The translations under genes and the position numbers were made by a program. From a candidate division GN15 bacterium (GTDB taxonomy: Bacteria; Zixibacteria; MSB-5A5; GN15; FEB-12), in NCBI GenBank assembly GCA_014729205.1, contig WJKG01000244.1:1-8300 (forward strand): a stretch of 8,300 nucleotides of DNA, read 5' to 3'. Below are positions 6,898-8,300 of this stretch, piece by piece; position 1 is the first letter of the stretch; each line of letters starts with the position of its first letter. The notes under the pieces were generated by a model. That model made no database searches and was not told the origin of the DNA. It saw only the letters and a program-made list of their open reading frames with translations.

Positions 6898-6935
6898 AGG
6901 CCCGCTGTCTAAACGACCGCGGGCCTTGTCTATTG
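6898..6935 (+). terminator. Intrinsic terminator after hpf
   Basis: A long GC-rich hairpin: AGGCCCGC (6898-6905) pairs with GCGGGCCT (6919-6926). After one T/C mismatch, GTC (6907-6909) pairs with GAC (6915-6917) around a TAAAC loop. A T-rich tail (TTGTCTATTGT) follows on the plus strand. On the minus strand the tail is not U-rich, so it mainly ends the lptB-rpoN-hpf message, though it may also slow convergent transcripts from the Nudix gene. Confidence 0.85.
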
Positions 6936-6959
6936 TATATCAAGCGTCCACTCAACATG

Positions 6960-7919
6960 CTATTCACGCCGCCAAGCCAGATACTCCTCCAGGAGCCCGA
7001 TATTCATTCGCGCCTCGTGGTTCAACTCCACCCCCGTATCCTGCACCAGTCCGAACTCGTCGCTCAGATGCAGCCATCGCCAGCGATCGAACTCGCCACC
7101 GGACTCCAGCCGCCCCGCTAAACGCTCGGTGATATCTTCCAGTGACAGCTCCGTCCGGATAAGGCAGAACAACTGCGGCTTGTCGCCCCGGCAGATCTCC
7201 CGTGCCATGGCCAGCGGCGTGATACGCACCTCGTCCGGATTGAGCCCCAATTCCTCCCCAATCTCGTCGGCCAGTGGTGCTACTGCCAGTTTCGCGAGCG
7301 TCTTGCAGTCCGATCGCCAGTCCACCGAGCCGGCCGCCGAGGGCCCCCAGGAACTCTCCAGCGAGGCCAGGTGCTCAGCCCGGCGCACCACCAGCACCTG
7401 CCGGAACTCAGGTTGACCGATCATCAACACACCGCATATGCCCAGCCCCGGACACACCAGGTGGCCGGGATAACTCTTGTCTTCTTGTTTGCGGTTGTAG
7501 TACTCACGAAGGCTCCCCACCCCCGCGCCAAAGCGGTCATCCGGCAGATCGAGCGCGAAACAGGTCCCCGCGAAATCCTCATAATGCGCGGGACACACAA
7601 TCAGCTTCGGCGGCTCATCTTCGAATTGCTCGGCACAGATTGCCATCGTGCGCGGACCATCGTGAAGCCTGCCCTCGGCTCGAAGCTTCCCCGCGATTCC
7701 AAATGCAAACTGTTCGACCAGGTAGTCCTTGTGCCGCCATTCATCATCAAACAGCACCACTTGCACCGCTTCCGGCTTCAGGTGCTGATCGCCGAAAAAG
7801 CGAGTGATCTCGAAGTACTCCGAGTCGAACGGCCGCAACCCCACCAGCCGTGGCTGCTGGTCGGGGTAGTAGCGTGCCAGGATGTCAGCCAGGTTTGTAC
7901 AGTCGAGCATACCCATCAT
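6960..7919 (-). CDS. Nudix-like protein with degenerate Nudix box
   Basis: A 319-residue, probably cytoplasmic protein with no signal peptide. The C-terminal half (about 154-285) resembles a Nudix hydrolase: strand GICGVLMIG, strand QVLVVRR (174-180), the turn WGPSAAGSVD (191-200), then DEIGEELGL (218-226), matching the core REuxEExGu. Glu219, Glu222, Glu223 and Gly225 are kept, but the Arg is Asp218 and the upstream Gly and Glu of the full box are replaced (Asp and Lys by position). Two metal-binding Glu remain, so activity on a nucleotide-diphosphate substrate is possible but not assured. The N-terminal half (1-150) is unrecognised; it has PRLVGLRPFDSEYFEITRFF and several strand-like runs. 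The ATG at 7919 directly abuts the stop of the upstream transporter gene, implying translational coupling; ATGs at residues 2 and 4 are also possible. I cannot assign a substrate. Confidence 0.75.
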   Translation of the reverse strand: MMGMLDCTNLADILARYYPDQQPRLVGLRPFDSEYFEITRFFGDQHLKPEAVQVVLFDDEWRHKDYLVEQFAFGIAGKLRAEGRLHDGPRTMAICAEQFEDEPPKLIVCPAHYEDFAGTCFALDLPDDRFGAGVGSLREYYNRKQEDKSYPGHLVCPGLGICGVLMIGQPEFRQVLVVRRAEHLASLESSWGPSAAGSVDWRSDCKTLAKLAVAPLADEIGEELGLNPDEVRITPLAMAREICRGDKPQLFCLIRTELSLEDITERLAGRLESGGEFDRWRWLHLSDEFGLVQDTGVELNHEARMNIGLLEEYLAWRRE

Positions 7920-8300
7920 CTACACCAAAAAGAAGATCCCCACGCCGCACACAGCGATTATCGCGCCCAGTACGCCGCGCGGGCTGACCTTCTCCTTATT
8001 GTAATACACCACCAGTGGAATGACCATAACCGGCGTGGTGGCATTGAGCGTAGCCGCAATGCCGGTTGGAATCAGTTTCACCGCGATCAACGACATCCAC
8101 ACCGCCAGAAACGGCCCCACCACGGCCCCGTAGAACGAGAACTGTACGCCGCGTGCATCCCTGATTGCCTGGCGAAGTTTCCCCAGTTTGCCGCGCGCCG
8201 CCGTCAAAGCCCAGATTGCCACCAGGGCTACGACCATGCGGACAAACGCGGCATGGAACGGGTCCAGCGATGGTCCTCCGGCGGTCATGGCATACTTGGC
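7920..8300 (-). CDS. EamA/DMT-family transporter, C-terminal part only
   Basis: An inner-membrane drug/metabolite-type transporter; substrates in this family are varied and cannot be read from sequence. The frame is open to the right edge, 126 codons in all, starting inside the protein (AKYAMTAGG...), so the Met at 8288 is internal and the N-terminal part is outside. What is seen matches most of the second EamA repeat. SLDPFHAAFVRMVVALVAIW is the usual P-x-x-A-x-x-R start of a repeat. Three more hydrophobic helices follow: the YGAVVGPFLAVWMSLIAV stretch, GIAATLNATTPVMVIPLVVYY modified from the typical A-x-x-L-x-x-x-x-P-V motif, and GVLGAIIAVCGVGIFFLV at the very end. EKVSPRG before the last helix is the typical E-x-x-x-x-x-x loop. 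The TAG stop (7922-7920) is immediately followed by the ATG of the Nudix-like gene. Confidence 0.9.
   Translation of the reverse strand, partial: AKYAMTAGGPSLDPFHAAFVRMVVALVAIWALTAARGKLGKLRQAIRDARGVQFSFYGAVVGPFLAVWMSLIAVKLIPTGIAATLNATTPVMVIPLVVYYNKEKVSPRGVLGAIIAVCGVGIFFLV

Overview
The window (about 55-58% G+C by eye) looks like chromosomal DNA of a Gram-negative bacterium. It carries lptB, the ATPase of the lipopolysaccharide exporter, directly followed by rpoN (sigma-54) and an hpf-type ribosome hibernation gene, and it encodes an outer-membrane-type TPR lipoprotein. The lineage is inference only: LptB and RpoN both match their families well but are not enterobacterial. Several LptB segments, such as the Q-loop stretch GYLAQEASVFRKMTVEDN, recall the Bacteroidetes/FCB side and deltaproteobacteria-like candidate phyla. 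No species can be named.

There are three transcription units. (1) Minus strand, 3771 down to 1: a 726-residue TPR lipoprotein, then an extended SDR (NAD-dependent epimerase/dehydratase), then an NDP-sugar nucleotidyltransferase that runs off the left edge. The gaps are 22 and 13 bp, so this is probably an operon. Two nucleotide-sugar enzymes behind a TPR lipoprotein suggest surface glycan or envelope work. (2) Plus strand, 3976 to 6857: lptB, rpoN, hpf, closed by a good intrinsic terminator at 6898-6935. This is the core of the well-known lptCAB-rpoN-hpf-ptsN neighbourhood, but without lptA/lptC in front and without ptsN behind. (3) Minus strand, 8300 down to 6960: the C-terminal part of an EamA/DMT-family membrane transporter whose stop codon abuts the start of a 319-residue protein with a degenerate Nudix domain.

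Units 1 and 2 are divergent across a 204-bp control region (3772-3975). It holds a near-consensus sigma-70 promoter for lptB (TTGAAA, 17 bp, TATATT). Its predicted start point lies only about 2 bases before the lptB ATG, so the lptB transcript may be almost leaderless. The same region has a four-fold GAAAT/ATTTC half-site cluster that could be an operator. Units 2 and 3 converge on the hpf terminator.

I see no rRNA, tRNA, CRISPR, insertion sequence or phage gene. Most of the window is housekeeping. The points worth a second look are the leaderless-looking lptB promoter, the TPR lipoprotein/sugar-nucleotide operon, the degenerate Nudix protein coupled to a transporter, and the structured rpoN-hpf gap. 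I do not see a clearly new multi-gene system.
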